NCBI RefSeq assembly: GCF_000591415.1
Contig: NZ_JEMF01000011.1
Span: 1-64,000, forward strand
Origin: Cobetia crustatorum
GTDB taxonomy: Bacteria > Pseudomonadota > Gammaproteobacteria > Pseudomonadales > Halomonadaceae
Length of the DNA stretch: 64,000 nt
Direction: 5' to 3'
In this document: piece by piece, positions 1-8,833 of the stretch
Numbering within the stretch: position 1 is the first letter of the stretch
How the letters are laid out: each line of letters starts with the position of its first letter
Notes under the pieces: generated by a model
What the model was told of the DNA's origin: nothing
Databases searched by the model: none
Seen by the model: the letters and a program-made list of their open reading frames with translations, nothing else
Program-made: the position numbers and the translations under genes

Positions 1-134
1 GCGGGCTTTGGGGTCTTGGGTTTCCTACGGGCTTATGATTACCCTAGAAGCTCGATCTATTATCCATACACAAAAGTCTGCCAAAGCCGGGTTGCGAAAC
101 TGCAGTGAGGAATTCAAACGCTCTCGTTGATCGA

Positions 135-179
135 CTATTCCACACGAGTCACAGAAACACTCTTGCCAGTATCAGCGCC
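135..179 (-). pseudogene. Remnant 3' end of a small exported repeat protein
   Basis: On the minus strand this stretch reads GADTGKSVSVTRVE followed by a TAG stop. It closely matches the C-terminal motif NDAGKSVSATRVEHAL of the three intact paralogues at 3489-4676. The reading frame cannot be followed upstream into the rest of that family, and the last residues after RVE are cut off by the stop. I read it as the decayed end of a fourth copy. The short length leaves some room for chance, but the nucleotide match to the paralogues is strong. Confidence 0.55.
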
Positions 180-220
180 ATGCAACATCAGCCACACCTA
201 CGAGGTAACATCTTGCTGTA

Positions 221-1027
221 TCACGCACTCTCCCGAGGAAAGCGCTCCATCACGGCCACCACTTCATGGCAGCGTTCATCATCAAGGGCATGGGCATGAG
301 GCGAGGCGAAACGACCAGAATCGTTGTCGAAGTACTCACCATTGGCCTTGGCAAACTCATCATCCAATGCAACACGTAGCAAGATGTCAGCGCCGATATT
401 GATGTCCTTGCCAGGCACACCAAACCCTTCCTTGACCATCTTGCTGGCCAGAAGAGACCCTGGATTGACAGCAATCAGCAGTGGACTCTGCGCATCACGT
501 TTCCGAGCCAGATGACGTGTCCACATGATCAGCGCCAGCTTGCTTTGAGCGTAAGCGGAGAAATCATCACTCAGGTGAGTCTCGCCGGCCAACGCCTCCA
601 TATCCACGGGCGCCTGTGCTGCCGAGGCCAGATTGATCACGCGCCCTTCCCCCGTCATCAATGGCATCAACAGCTGGGTTAGCCGGTAAGGCGCTAGCGT
701 ATTGACGGCAAAGCGCATGTCCCAGCCCTGCGAAGTGACCGTCTCGGGAACTCGATAGACACCGGCATTGTTGATCAGTACATCCAGTCGGGGATACTCA
801 GCTAGCAGATTTCTCGCCAGTGACTCGATTGACGCCATGTCAGACAGATCGGCCACATGCCCAGAGACGCGCGCTGCCCCTGCCAGCTTGGCAAGCTCAG
901 CAACCACCTCGTCTACCTTCACCTGGTTACGACCGTGAATCAGCACCCGATGGCCACGCGCCAACAACGCCTTGGCAGTCGCCAGACCGATTCCATCAGT
1001 GGAACCTGTCACGAGAATGGTTTTCAT
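221..1027 (-). CDS. Short-chain dehydrogenase/reductase
   Basis: A 268-residue classical-type SDR, probably an NAD(P)-dependent cytosolic oxidoreductase of unknown substrate. The N-terminal Rossmann motif TGSTDGIG lies at residues 8-15 and the NNAG motif at about 86-89. The catalytic residues appear as Ser135, Tyr159 and Lys163 (YAQSK). The long tail after the YxxxK motif resembles retinol-dehydrogenase/WW-oxidoreductase-like bacterial SDRs. It lies 61 bp downstream of the MDR gene at 1089-2075 on the same strand, so the two may form a transcription unit that faces away from the LysR gene at 2212. A redox role for both is likely; the substrate cannot be told from sequence. Confidence 0.85.
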   Translation of the reverse strand: MKTILVTGSTDGIGLATAKALLARGHRVLIHGRNQVKVDEVVAELAKLAGAARVSGHVADLSDMASIESLARNLLAEYPRLDVLINNAGVYRVPETVTSQGWDMRFAVNTLAPYRLTQLLMPLMTGEGRVINLASAAQAPVDMEALAGETHLSDDFSAYAQSKLALIMWTRHLARKRDAQSPLLIAVNPGSLLASKMVKEGFGVPGKDINIGADILLRVALDDEFAKANGEYFDNDSGRFASPHAHALDDERCHEVVAVMERFPRESA

Positions 1028-1088
1028 GCTGCTCTCTCCTGTTTACATCGCGCAGCTTGAGCAGTGCTCAGTACACCGCTCAAGGTGA

Positions 1089-2075
1089 TCATATCTCGAC
1101 GACGATCTTGCCCGTCGCCTTGCCACTACCGAGGCGAGCGTGAGCTTGGCCTACCTCTTCCAGACGATAGGTCGGCTCATCGATAATCGGCTTCAGTTCA
1201 CCGGCATCCGCAATACGCGCCATGTCAGCCAGAATCTCGTGGTGATCCTGACGGCGGAAGTCATGCAGCATCGGGATCAGCATGAACACCACGTGCAGAG
1301 ACAACCCCTTGAAGTGCGCGACGGAGAGATCTATTTCCATGAAGGAGACAGTCGTCGCGACATGGCCATTGAGCGCAGCTGCCTCGAAGGAGGTCGGCAG
1401 GTTGGCGCCGCCAACAGAGTCGAATACGATGTCGAAACCAAGGCCGTCAGTATGCTTGGCGACATAGTCAGCCACCTTCTCATACCGATAGTTGATGGCG
1501 CTGGCACCCAAGCTTTCTATCAGGGCCTCATGTTCACCCCGCCCTACGGTAGAGGCAACGTGAGCTCCAAAATGACGCGCCAACTGAATGGCAACATGTC
1601 CCACACCACCCGCACCGCCGTGCACCAGTACCTTCTGACCAGCCTGAATGCCAGCACGCTTGAGGCCTTCGTAAGCCGTGATGCCGACCATCGGCAGAGC
1701 GGCGGCTTCCACCATGCTCAGCGTCTTGGGCTTGTGCGCAATCAGACGCGCATCCGCCGCAATATATTCGGTGAGAGTACCCGGCAGATCCGCCAAGCCG
1801 CCAGCACATCCGTAAACTTCATCACCAACAGCGTAACCTTCGACACCTTCTCCTATAGCCTCGACCGTGCCGGCGAAATCCATGCCCAGTAGCGCTGGAA
1901 GAGCCGGAGACAACGGCAGTTCCGGACCCATCTCGCGAATCATGGTGTCGACAGTGTTGATACTGGTCGCTGCGATGCGCACCAATACCTGTCCAGATGC
2001 CGCCTGCGGCTTGGCAATCTCGGCGACTTCGAATACCTCAGACCCACCAAATGACTTGACCAGCATCGCTTTCAT
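1089..2075 (-). CDS. Quinone oxidoreductase-like MDR family alcohol dehydrogenase
   Basis: A 328-residue medium-chain dehydrogenase/reductase. The N-terminal GroES-like catalytic domain (about 1-125) is followed by a Rossmann domain with the nucleotide-binding stretch VHGGAGGVGHVAIQLA. It lacks the cysteine cluster of structural-zinc alcohol dehydrogenases, which places it with NADPH-dependent quinone oxidoreductases (QOR/zeta-crystallin type). I chose the ATG at 2075 because a good ribosome binding site (AAGGAGAG) lies just before it; the longer frame to 2141 adds 22 unconserved residues. It is divergent from the LysR gene at 2212, with about 135 bp between, so that regulator probably controls it. 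Confidence 0.85.
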   Translation of the reverse strand: MKAMLVKSFGGSEVFEVAEIAKPQAASGQVLVRIAATSINTVDTMIREMGPELPLSPALPALLGMDFAGTVEAIGEGVEGYAVGDEVYGCAGGLADLPGTLTEYIAADARLIAHKPKTLSMVEAAALPMVGITAYEGLKRAGIQAGQKVLVHGGAGGVGHVAIQLARHFGAHVASTVGRGEHEALIESLGASAINYRYEKVADYVAKHTDGLGFDIVFDSVGGANLPTSFEAAALNGHVATTVSFMEIDLSVAHFKGLSLHVVFMLIPMLHDFRRQDHHEILADMARIADAGELKPIIDEPTYRLEEVGQAHARLGSGKATGKIVVEI

Positions 2076-2160
2076 GATTCGCTCTCCTTCATGGATGATG
2101 GCGTCATGATAATTGGCATCAACATGCATGATAAATGACAATGAAGAACAATCAGTTTAT

Positions 2161-2178
2161 AGATTCTGTTGATAATCT
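2161..2178. promoter_or_regulatory. Possible LysR-type operator
   Basis: An inverted repeat AGATT-N8-AATCT lies in the 136-bp divergent region between the MDR gene and the LysR gene. It fits the loose LysR-type binding pattern (dyad with an AT-rich core). The assignment is by position and symmetry only. Confidence 0.3.
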
Positions 2179-2211
2179 GTGGCAAACAATGGCATCTACC
2201 AGGAGAGCGAG

Positions 2212-3105
2212 ATGCATCTTGAACACCTGAAACTGTTTGTACGCCTGGCGGCCGTCAATAGCATCAGCGAAGCGGGTGAACATCTTGGGCTGTCACCCGC
2301 CGTCGCCAGCGCGCACCTACGCAAGCTGGAAGACAACCTGGGAGTCCGCCTACTCCACCGCACCACTCGCCATGTCGCATTGAGCGAGGAAGGTCGTGCC
2401 TTTCTCCCGCATGCCGAGGAGGTACTCGCCAGCGCCGATGCGGCGCTGGCCTCTGTGGGTGTCGGTAATGACAACCCACGTGGGACACTGCGTATCACGG
2501 CATCGGCTTCCTTCGGTCGCATGCACTTGGTGCCTGGACTTGCCGGTTTTCTCGAGCGTTACCCGGAGCTTGAACTGGACCTGCGTCTGACCGATACCAT
2601 CGTAGACCTAGTGGAGGGCGGCTTTGATATCGCGATTCGTAACTCCGCGCTCAAGGACTCCACACTTATCGCCCGCCGACTTGCCACCGACAAGCGCATC
2701 GTCTGCGCCTCGCCCACCTACCTGAAGCGTCATGGCATGCCAATGCAGCCAAGTGAGCTCCATCATCATGAGTGCCTGACATTGATAGGCATGGATCAAT
2801 GGAGTTTTCATTGTGGCGACGCCATCGAACAGATCCGCGTCAAGGGGCGCATTCGTACCGACAATGGTGAAGCCGTACGCGATTCCTGTGTCGCTGGGCT
2901 TGGTATCACCCTGTCGTCCACCTGGAGCGTCTATCGTCATCTCGGGCGTGGAGAGCTGGTGGAAGTGCTGTCTGAAACACCTCTCGTCAATGAGACAGAG
3001 ATCTGGGCGGTCTACCCCAGTTCGCGGCAGCTAGCACCCAAGGTGCGTGCTTTTCTGGACTACTTCTCAGAGTACTTCGGGAATCCGCCCTATTGGGACC
3101 GATGA
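2212..3105 (+). CDS. LysR-family transcriptional regulator
   Basis: A 297-residue LysR-type regulator. Residues 1-60 form the winged helix-turn-helix (LKLFVRLAAVNSISEAGEHL then SPAVASAHLRKLE), and the rest is the periplasmic-binding-like effector domain of the CrgA/DsdC-like group (HRTTRHVALSEEG is typical). The start at 2212 is supported by AGGAGAG seven bases upstream; the ATG at 2179 has no such site and adds 11 residues. It diverges from the MDR-SDR pair, which it probably regulates. Confidence 0.9.
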   Translation: MHLEHLKLFVRLAAVNSISEAGEHLGLSPAVASAHLRKLEDNLGVRLLHRTTRHVALSEEGRAFLPHAEEVLASADAALASVGVGNDNPRGTLRITASASFGRMHLVPGLAGFLERYPELELDLRLTDTIVDLVEGGFDIAIRNSALKDSTLIARRLATDKRIVCASPTYLKRHGMPMQPSELHHHECLTLIGMDQWSFHCGDAIEQIRVKGRIRTDNGEAVRDSCVAGLGITLSSTWSVYRHLGRGELVEVLSETPLVNETEIWAVYPSSRQLAPKVRAFLDYFSEYFGNPPYWDR

Positions 3106-3488
3106 ACCTCCCACCCAGCAAGCCACTCTCACGACAAACACCCACAAAAAAGCCCACCAGTGGTGGGCAAAGAATGTCGGGACAGGACATTCAGGACAGG
3201 AAAGCGTTTGAGAAAGGATTCTGCTACATCTGTCAGACACACCCACCTACGATGAGGCTTGTCCAAAACACTTGCTCAAGCGTTCTTCTTTCCTACTGTT
3301 GGCGTTCTGGGGCTCTGACCGTCACGACGTATCACACTTGGTCACGACGGTCAGTAAGTACCACTAGCAACTGACAGGGGTAAGGCGATGGCATATAAGC
3401 ATCCTTTACTGTCTTGCTGTCTTTGCAGGGCTAGCTTTACGAGGCCAATCGCAGAAGGCCCGACTTCAGCCTCACACGATCACCATCT
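3106..3488. other. Intergenic region without a supported gene
   Basis: This stretch holds a minus-strand terminator-like hairpin (3146-3168) and a 9-bp inverted repeat, CTGACCGTC at 3315-3323 against GACGGTCAG at 3346-3354, which includes a direct repeat GTCACGACG 20 bp apart. No open frame here has a ribosome binding site or a recognisable product. Confidence 0.6.
3146..3168 (-). terminator. Rho-independent terminator, minus strand
   Basis: GCCCACC-AGT-GGTGGGC forms a 7-bp GC-rich stem. On the minus strand it is followed by six T residues (an A-run at 3146-3151 on the plus strand). It lies downstream of the minus-strand small exported protein genes and may end their transcript, although 320 bp separates them. 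Confidence 0.6.
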
Positions 3489-3836
3489 TCAAGCGCTTTC
3501 GTGCAATGCATGCTCGACACGTGTCGCGGAGACACTCTTGCCAGCATCGTTGGCGTAGTCCACGGAATCAGTCGCCAATGCGCGAGTATTGCCCTGGATA
3601 CCACTATTGCTGATGGACTGCTGAACACGTCCTGCAGCAACACTCATTCCAGTATCAATGGCGCTTGTGTGATGCACGGCTGCCTGATGAGTCACTGGCT
3701 GAGCCTGACCCATGATGACGCTGTCACTTAGGGCAGCACGTACACGGGCATCAGCAGCACTGTCACTGGCATTGGCAACGCCAGTGGCTGCAACGGACAA
3801 GGCAGCGATGGCGAATAGGGTATTGATGGTTCTCAT
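3489..3836 (-). CDS. Small exported repeat protein, paralogue 1
   Basis: A 115-residue protein with a Sec signal peptide (cleavage probably after ANA at residue 23). The mature part is built from three related units around an A-x-RV core: AADARVRAALSDS, AAGRVQQSISNS and SATRVEHALHES, joined by linkers containing DTGMS and DAGKS. I do not recognise a named family; a periplasmic or surface role is inferred only from the signal peptide. The ATG at 3836 is preceded by GAGGAGAAC; the longer frame to 3905 has no such site. It is the third of three tandem paralogues (with 3909-4259 and 4332-4676), each with its own ribosome binding site. Confidence 0.75.
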   Translation of the reverse strand: MRTINTLFAIAALSVAATGVANASDSAADARVRAALSDSVIMGQAQPVTHQAAVHHTSAIDTGMSVAAGRVQQSISNSGIQGNTRALATDSVDYANDAGKSVSATRVEHALHESA

Positions 3837-3908
3837 GATCGTTCTCCTCATTAAACCTAGGTAATGACTTTGGGTTGATGATTCAGATCCTGGCGTGATG
3901 GCCAATGA

Positions 3909-4259
3909 TCAGACGCTGCTGTCGCTCAAGGCATTCTGCACACGCGTGGCGGAGACGCTTTTACCTGCATCGTTCACGAAACCCTGACTATCGCTAGCTA
4001 CTGCACGAGACTCGCCCTGAATACGCTCAGCGCTGATGGACTGCTGAACGCGACCGGCAGCAGCGCTCATGCCAGTGTCAGCGAAGCTGGCCTGACGCAG
4101 CGCAGACGACTGAGTCGCAGGCTGAGCCTGACCGACAATGACATTGTCACTGAGAGCAGCGCGTACACGGGCATCTGCAGCACTGTCGCTGGCAGAGGCA
4201 ACACCAGTGGCTGCAACAGATAGAGCGGCAACGGCGAATAGAGTATTGATGGCTTTCAT
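3909..4259 (-). CDS. Small exported repeat protein, paralogue 2
   Basis: A 116-residue protein, nearly identical in its signal peptide to paralogue 1 (both contain AALSVAATGV; cleavage probably after ASA, residue 23). The same three-unit plan is visible: AADARVRAALSDN, AAGRVQQSISAER and SATRVQNALSDSSV. I use the ATG at 4259 rather than 4265 because GAGGAG sits seven bases before it but only one base before the upstream ATG. The strong likeness to paralogue 1 points to recent tandem duplication. Function unknown. Confidence 0.75.
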   Translation of the reverse strand: MKAINTLFAVAALSVAATGVASASDSAADARVRAALSDNVIVGQAQPATQSSALRQASFADTGMSAAAGRVQQSISAERIQGESRAVASDSQGFVNDAGKSVSATRVQNALSDSSV

Positions 4260-4331
4260 GGTCATTCTCCTCGGTAAATTCAGATAATCAGTTCAAGTTC
4301 AGAAACTAGATCGGGACGTGATAGCCCGCTA

Positions 4332-4676
4332 TCAGACGCTGCTATCGCTCAGGGCATGCTGAACACGAGTGGCAGCGACGCTCTTGCCGGCGTCATTGGC
4401 AACATCATTGCTGTGCAGATGGATAGAGCGATCATAACCACGGGTCAGATAGTCATTGGAGGCGTACTGAAAGCGACCAGCAGCGGTACTCATACCTGTC
4501 TCGGCGAAGGTTGCCTGGCCTGTCGGTGCCTGCTGCGCATTGCCTTCAATGACCTGCTGATTGACGGAATGCTGCACTCGCTGTGCCGCAGGGCTGTCAT
4601 CAGCGGCCAGAGCGGCGGTGCTGGCAGTGGCAAGAGCGATAGTGGCGATCAGTGTCTTGAGGTTCAGAGTTTTCAT
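4332..4676 (-). CDS. Small exported repeat protein, paralogue 3
   Basis: A 114-residue exported protein with a predicted signal peptide ending near ALA (residues 22-24). It keeps the three repeat units (PAAQRVQHSVNQQ, TAAGRFQYASND, AATRVQHALSDSSV) and the ETGMS and DAGKS linkers. It is the most diverged of the three copies and has an insertion rich in histidine and tyrosine before the last unit (YDRSIHLHSND). It is first in the minus-strand order; AGGAAACA lies upstream of the start. Function unknown. Confidence 0.75.
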   Translation of the reverse strand: MKTLNLKTLIATIALATASTAALAADDSPAAQRVQHSVNQQVIEGNAQQAPTGQATFAETGMSTAAGRFQYASNDYLTRGYDRSIHLHSNDVANDAGKSVAATRVQHALSDSSV

Positions 4677-5503
4677 GATGTGTTTCCTGTTCTGTCCTGG
4701 GCGTTTTCGCCCTGTTGTGATGAGATCAATTCTGTTGACCTCGCTAACTTATTACCATGCTAACGTTTAACGTGCTTCCTAACTAGCCATCTCACTGGCA
4801 GCTCACTGTTTCCATAAAAGAAACAACGAGCGAGCTATCGTGAACCAATTCAAAAATCATTCAAAATAGCTCGTGAATCAGAAAATCAATTCTAGAATTA
4901 TTTCTGGATAACTTTTGTACAACTAATATGGCCTAGTTAACCCTTTATCCTGCAACCGCTTGGCAGTAGAAACTTCCGCTAGCCCAGCATCCTCAATTTC
5001 AACTTTGGTCGCATCTAAAGGAAGTCTTTCAAGTGAAGTCCAATCACCCGACCCTCCATCCAGCCTTACTGTTGCGCATATTTACTACTACGCTGAGAAA
5101 AGCAGTCTGGATGCAATCTCATGATGTGAACCGTAGAAAAACTTGACAGTATGCTTTGACGACAGGGACATACTGCTTCCACCCCAAGCTTTGCGTCTTC
5201 TGCAATCTGGAATACGCACATTGTGGACGAATGGATGCAGCGAACATATACCTTAGTCGGAACAGCATTGATTCCACTATGGCATCAAAAAATGCCAAGT
5301 CTGACGACATGAGCAACGGCCGATACGGTCTCATCATAAGAAAGTCTTCATTATCAGTCTCTTGCGAGCAATTGCGCCGTGGATGGAGATACAGTATGTG
5401 CCAGTGACATAGGCACTCCCTCTATGGGCACGGCACAAAAAAGCGCGGAGCAATCTGTTGGATTGCCCCGCGCTCGCCATTTCCATGTCCTCCTTGCTAT
5501 CCA
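4677..5503. other. Long AT-rich intergenic region
   Basis: About 830 bp with no well-supported gene. The first part is AT-rich and probably carries the promoter of the small exported protein genes. Short open frames on both strands at 5119-5407 overlap each other and lack ribosome binding sites. A strong minus-strand terminator lies at 5437-5474, with no clear minus-strand gene to its right. This suggests a past rearrangement or a decayed gene. Confidence 0.55.
5437..5474 (-). terminator. Orphan rho-independent terminator, minus strand
   Basis: A 14-bp GC-rich stem (AGCGCGGAGCAATC against GATTGCCCCGCGCT, one mismatch) with a 5-nt loop. On the minus strand it is followed by six T residues. 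No minus-strand gene ends immediately to its right: the next one stops at 6398. A strong ribosome-binding-like AAGGAGGACATGG lies just upstream on the minus strand, but its frame runs through the hairpin. Confidence 0.7.
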
Positions 5504-6226
5504 ATGCTGCTTCTTTTTCGTTTCACAGCTCTTTCCATCTTCAGTGTTAGCGTGGCCGAGATGACAGTGCTCGGCACGTTTTTATTAATCGGCCATTCAC
5601 TGCCAGTAGAAGGCGTTGTCGCCAAGCGAGCTGGCGTCCCCTGGTGGATTACGCTATCTCTGCGCGTAGCCGGTGCATTGGTGCTCGCTGCAATCATCCA
5701 TCAGGTTTACAGCGTATTCGGCTGGGGACAAGAGATGGCGACGATCAGTTGGCGTCCCGAAGCGGCCTCTGATCAGTGGCAGGTCTGGATGTTGGCACAA
5801 GGCAAGACACTGCTGGTAATTCTCGCTGTAATTACCGCACTGATGTTACTGCTCGAACTGATCAAGCGACTGGGGCTGGAAGGCGTATTGCATTGGTTGC
5901 TGGCGCCATTGCTCACGACATTGGGCATCGGTCGGGCCACAACCAATGTGACCGTCATCGGCGCAACCCTGGGGCTCAGCTATGGCGCGGGACTGCTGAT
6001 ACGTGATCTGGATAGAGGCGTCATGAGTATTCGCGATAGCTTTTTAGTGCTGTGCTTTCTCGGGCTCTGCCACAGCGTCATCGAAGACACGCTATTGATC
6101 CTTTTATTAGACGCCGACCTGTGGGCCATCCTCGGCGCGCGCCTGATATTCGCGGTTGGCGTGATTGCCTTGCTGGCAAGAACTCCCTTCATTCAGCACC
6201 TTGAGCAGACAAAAACGAGCCACTGA
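5504..6226 (+). pseudogene. Gate-domain (nucleoside recognition) membrane protein, 5' truncated
   Basis: The 240-residue frame is a polytopic membrane protein of the nucleoside-recognition (Gate) group. It contains the family-like stretch SVAEMTVLGTFLLIGHSLPVE, then further hydrophobic segments and a LSYGAGLLIRDL loop. Family members usually have about 60-70 more residues, with one or two membrane segments, before the AEMTVLG stretch. Here that part is absent, the ATG at 5504 has no ribosome binding site, and the upstream sequence is non-hydrophobic in all frames. I read it as having lost its 5' end, with the break somewhere near 5510-5540. An unusual short intact form cannot be excluded. Confidence 0.6.
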
Positions 6227-6397
6227 ACACTCGATAACTGAAACCACTCCCTTTCGTGAGCGATGCGTTCGCACTCCATTGTCTTACTAACGCCGCTGCC
6301 ATTTATCACCCAGGTCGGTATTACCTGGCAGGGGCGTTATGGCCTGCAAAAAGCAACAGTGCTCACAGTACTGAATCACATTCAGTACTTGATGACG

Positions 6398-7492
6398 CTA
6401 GTAGCCCGGATACTTCTCCCATGCCCATGCTTCATCCTTGCCACCGCCATCGGTATAGATTTCCCAACGTTGGCAGTCATGCAAGTCATCCGCCATCTCA
6501 CTGATGACCTCACGTAGCTCCAGCGACGTGTGCCAACTTGCAGGGATCACCTCCTCGCCTAGCATCGCTCCCAACAAGTTGCCGGTGATGGCGCCAGTGG
6601 AGTCCGAATCGCCGTCGTGATTGATGGCCATCTCAATGGCATCTCTGAAATTGGCGCCTTTCATGGCGCAGTAAACCGAGATGGCTAGCGCCTCCTCGGC
6701 GATCCAGCCTTGCCCCAAACGGGCAATCGCATCATTGGGAGCAATGCCTTCTTCAAGCAATACAGTCGCCAGCTCAAGCGCCGTTAACGTCTCTTCATGC
6801 CGTGGGTGGCGCTTGAGTATCTGACATGCCTGACCCAGTGCCTCGGAAAGTGATTCACCCACCACCAGTAATTGAATCATCACTGCCAACACACCACCGG
6901 CCAGCTGACCAGTCGCATGACCATGCGTTAGCGCAGAGACATCTACTCCCAACTCGAAGCACATCTCGAAGGAGGCTCTACTGGCATGGGCGAACAACCC
7001 GACGGGGGCGACACGCATGACACCGCCGCAGCCCTTGCTGTCGTTACGGGCTTGATCACCATATGCGCGCATCTGCTTCAGTGCAGATAGACATGTCATG
7101 CCAGGTGCCCGACGTGAATGAAGGGCTTGCTGCTTTATCAACCAACCACTGGTTAGCCAATCTTGCTCAGTATCCTGCTGAGTCAGCTCTCCCTGGGTAT
7201 AAAGCCAGCGTTCATAGGCACTGCTCACCAATCCACTTTGTGTCGAGACTCCTCTTAGACAGCCTCTTACATGGCTGCGCAGCAAACCTTCCGCAGTGAA
7301 AAGCGTCATCTGAGTATCATCGGTAATACACCCTATCCCACCATAGGCTGGCGCATACTCACTGACACCCGTGGGCCCAAAGCGAGAGAGAATTTCATTT
7401 CGCGACATGAACTCCACCGGTGCACCCAGCGCGTCACCGACGGCGCCTCCTAACAAACAACCTCGAAACTGAGATTTCATATCCAGTGTCAT
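6398..7492 (-). CDS. ADP-ribosylglycohydrolase family protein
   Basis: A 364-residue ADP-ribosylglycohydrolase (ARH/DraG fold), expected to remove ADP-ribose from proteins or small molecules using two divalent metal ions. The N-terminal GCLLGGAVGDALGAPVEF signature, the metal-binding TDDT (residues 57-60) and the C-terminal acidic cluster HDGDSDSTGAITGN (with Asp293, Asp295 and Asp297) are all present, so the active site looks complete. The ATG at 7492 has GGAG six bases upstream. It has no obvious operon partner. Which substrate it acts on cannot be read from sequence. Confidence 0.9.
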   Translation of the reverse strand: MTLDMKSQFRGCLLGGAVGDALGAPVEFMSRNEILSRFGPTGVSEYAPAYGGIGCITDDTQMTLFTAEGLLRSHVRGCLRGVSTQSGLVSSAYERWLYTQGELTQQDTEQDWLTSGWLIKQQALHSRRAPGMTCLSALKQMRAYGDQARNDSKGCGGVMRVAPVGLFAHASRASFEMCFELGVDVSALTHGHATGQLAGGVLAVMIQLLVVGESLSEALGQACQILKRHPRHEETLTALELATVLLEEGIAPNDAIARLGQGWIAEEALAISVYCAMKGANFRDAIEMAINHDGDSDSTGAITGNLLGAMLGEEVIPASWHTSLELREVISEMADDLHDCQRWEIYTDGGGKDEAWAWEKYPGY

Positions 7493-7961
7493 GCAAGGCT
7501 CCCGGAGTAACTCTCAAGCGGCGATCCGCAAGGGACACAGTCAAAGACCTGCATTCAGTCCTGTCAGCTTTACGCTATCAGTTAATTCGCATTTTATGAA
7601 AAACCCACCGATGGGTTGGTGCGCATAATCAGGCATCACTGGATGACACGGCTAAGTGGAAGTTCAGTATCAATGGCGTGGTTTTCTCGGGAATTTCTTC
7701 CGCCAGCACTACCTGCGCCACCATCAGCGTGCTGTTCTGGTGGGAGTATTTCTCGTTTCGCCGCATAGCAAACATCGGAGTGATCGTGCTCTCGGGGAAT
7801 TATTGCCGTTTATGCAATAACCAATTGCACATGAGCGCCTTTTTCCTCACCCAGCAGTGCACTAGCCTTGCGGACTGAGGACATCACCCGCCAGATGGCC
7901 TGCTCGAAGGTTATTGCTGGACCACGCTATCTGGCGACTCACCGTGAAGGAGATCCCGCTC
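7493..7961. other. Intergenic region with a minus-strand terminator
   Basis: No well-supported gene. A minus-strand terminator at 7599-7617 lies 11 bp downstream of a 48-codon minus-strand frame (7629-7775, protein start MFAMRRNEKYSHQ) that has no ribosome binding site. This could be the tail of a lost gene or a small transcript. The last 100 bp should hold the promoter of the oxygenase gene at 7962. Confidence 0.45.
7599..7617 (-). terminator. Terminator-like hairpin, minus strand
   Basis: AACCCA-TCGG-TGGGTT forms a 6-bp stem with a tetraloop on the minus strand, with a T-rich tail. There is no confirmed gene to its right on that strand; see the 7493-7961 entry. Confidence 0.5.
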
Positions 7962-8750
7962 ATGCCAGCCCCTATTCCTACTCGTATGGCATACGTCAAC
8001 TATCAGCTTGACCGCCCAGAAGGCTTGCAGATCAAGGTGGATCCGAATGGTGAGTCTGGGCGGCGCATCGAGCCGGAACACGACCGCCGTGGCGTCAAGC
8101 TGCAAGACCTGCGAGCCGTTCCTCCAAGCTTTGTGACTCAGGGAATGCTATTTCTCGAGGCACCCTCACTTGCCGTGGATGCGCGCGATGCACAAGTACG
8201 TGACCGCCTGCACACACCGGCCATCGAAGCACTGCTCAAGCAGCAGCTCGGCGTCAGTGAGGTGCATGTGTTCGACCACACCTTGCGCGGCTTCGAAGGG
8301 GAACGTGTGCCAGCACAGCACGTGCATGTCGACTACTCGCCGAGTTCCGGCCCACAGCGCGTGCGTGACCTGCTGGCACCCGAGCAGGCGGAGCAGTGGT
8401 TGAGCGGCCACTACGGCATCGTCAATGTCTGGCAGCCTATGGGGCATGCTGTCGAGCGCGACCCGCTAGCGTTCGCTGATGCCGAAACCGTGCAGCCAGG
8501 CGACTGGGTCAATATCGATATTCTGTATCCGGATCGCTGCGGGCAGATTCAGGGGCTCGTCTATAACCCGGATCACCGCTGGTATTTCGCATCTCACATG
8601 CGCCCCGACGAGGCCATTGTCTTCAATGCCTTCGACAGTGCCGGCAAGCCACCGGTCGCACACACCGCCGCCGAGTTGCTCGATAACTCGAACGATGCGC
8701 CGACGCGCACCAGTCTGGAGACACGGGTATTGGTCCGTTATCCCGATTGA
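7962..8750 (+). CDS. CmcJ/NvfI-like non-heme iron oxygenase
   Basis: A 262-residue protein resembling the CmcJ/NvfI (AsaB-like) family, whose members include 2-oxoglutarate-dependent hydroxylases or desaturases of secondary metabolites. The visible family hallmarks are QHVHVDYS (iron-binding His and Asp), GIVNVWQPMG, DPLAFADA and the C-terminal block WYFASHMRPDEAIVFNAFDS followed by AHTAA. The ATG at 7962 is preceded by AAGGAG; the longer frame to 7914 has no such site. It lies 83 bp upstream of a second iron oxygenase gene, and the two are probably co-transcribed. Substrate unknown. Confidence 0.75.
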   Translation: MPAPIPTRMAYVNYQLDRPEGLQIKVDPNGESGRRIEPEHDRRGVKLQDLRAVPPSFVTQGMLFLEAPSLAVDARDAQVRDRLHTPAIEALLKQQLGVSEVHVFDHTLRGFEGERVPAQHVHVDYSPSSGPQRVRDLLAPEQAEQWLSGHYGIVNVWQPMGHAVERDPLAFADAETVQPGDWVNIDILYPDRCGQIQGLVYNPDHRWYFASHMRPDEAIVFNAFDSAGKPPVAHTAAELLDNSNDAPTRTSLETRVLVRYPD

Positions 8751-8833
8751 ATCACAACGCCCGGCATTGAATCGCATCGCGCCTGCCGGCCAGATATTCG
8801 TCACCCCTATTTTCCAGTTTCAGGAGCTTTGCC

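Noticed and set aside
1140-1892. 250-residue plus-strand frame
   Set aside because: It is fully antisense to the MDR gene, with no recognisable domain.
5119-5407. Two overlapping frames (72 and 83 residues) as a transposase remnant
   Set aside because: They overlap on opposite strands, have no ribosome binding site, and I found no transposase motif or terminal inverted repeats.
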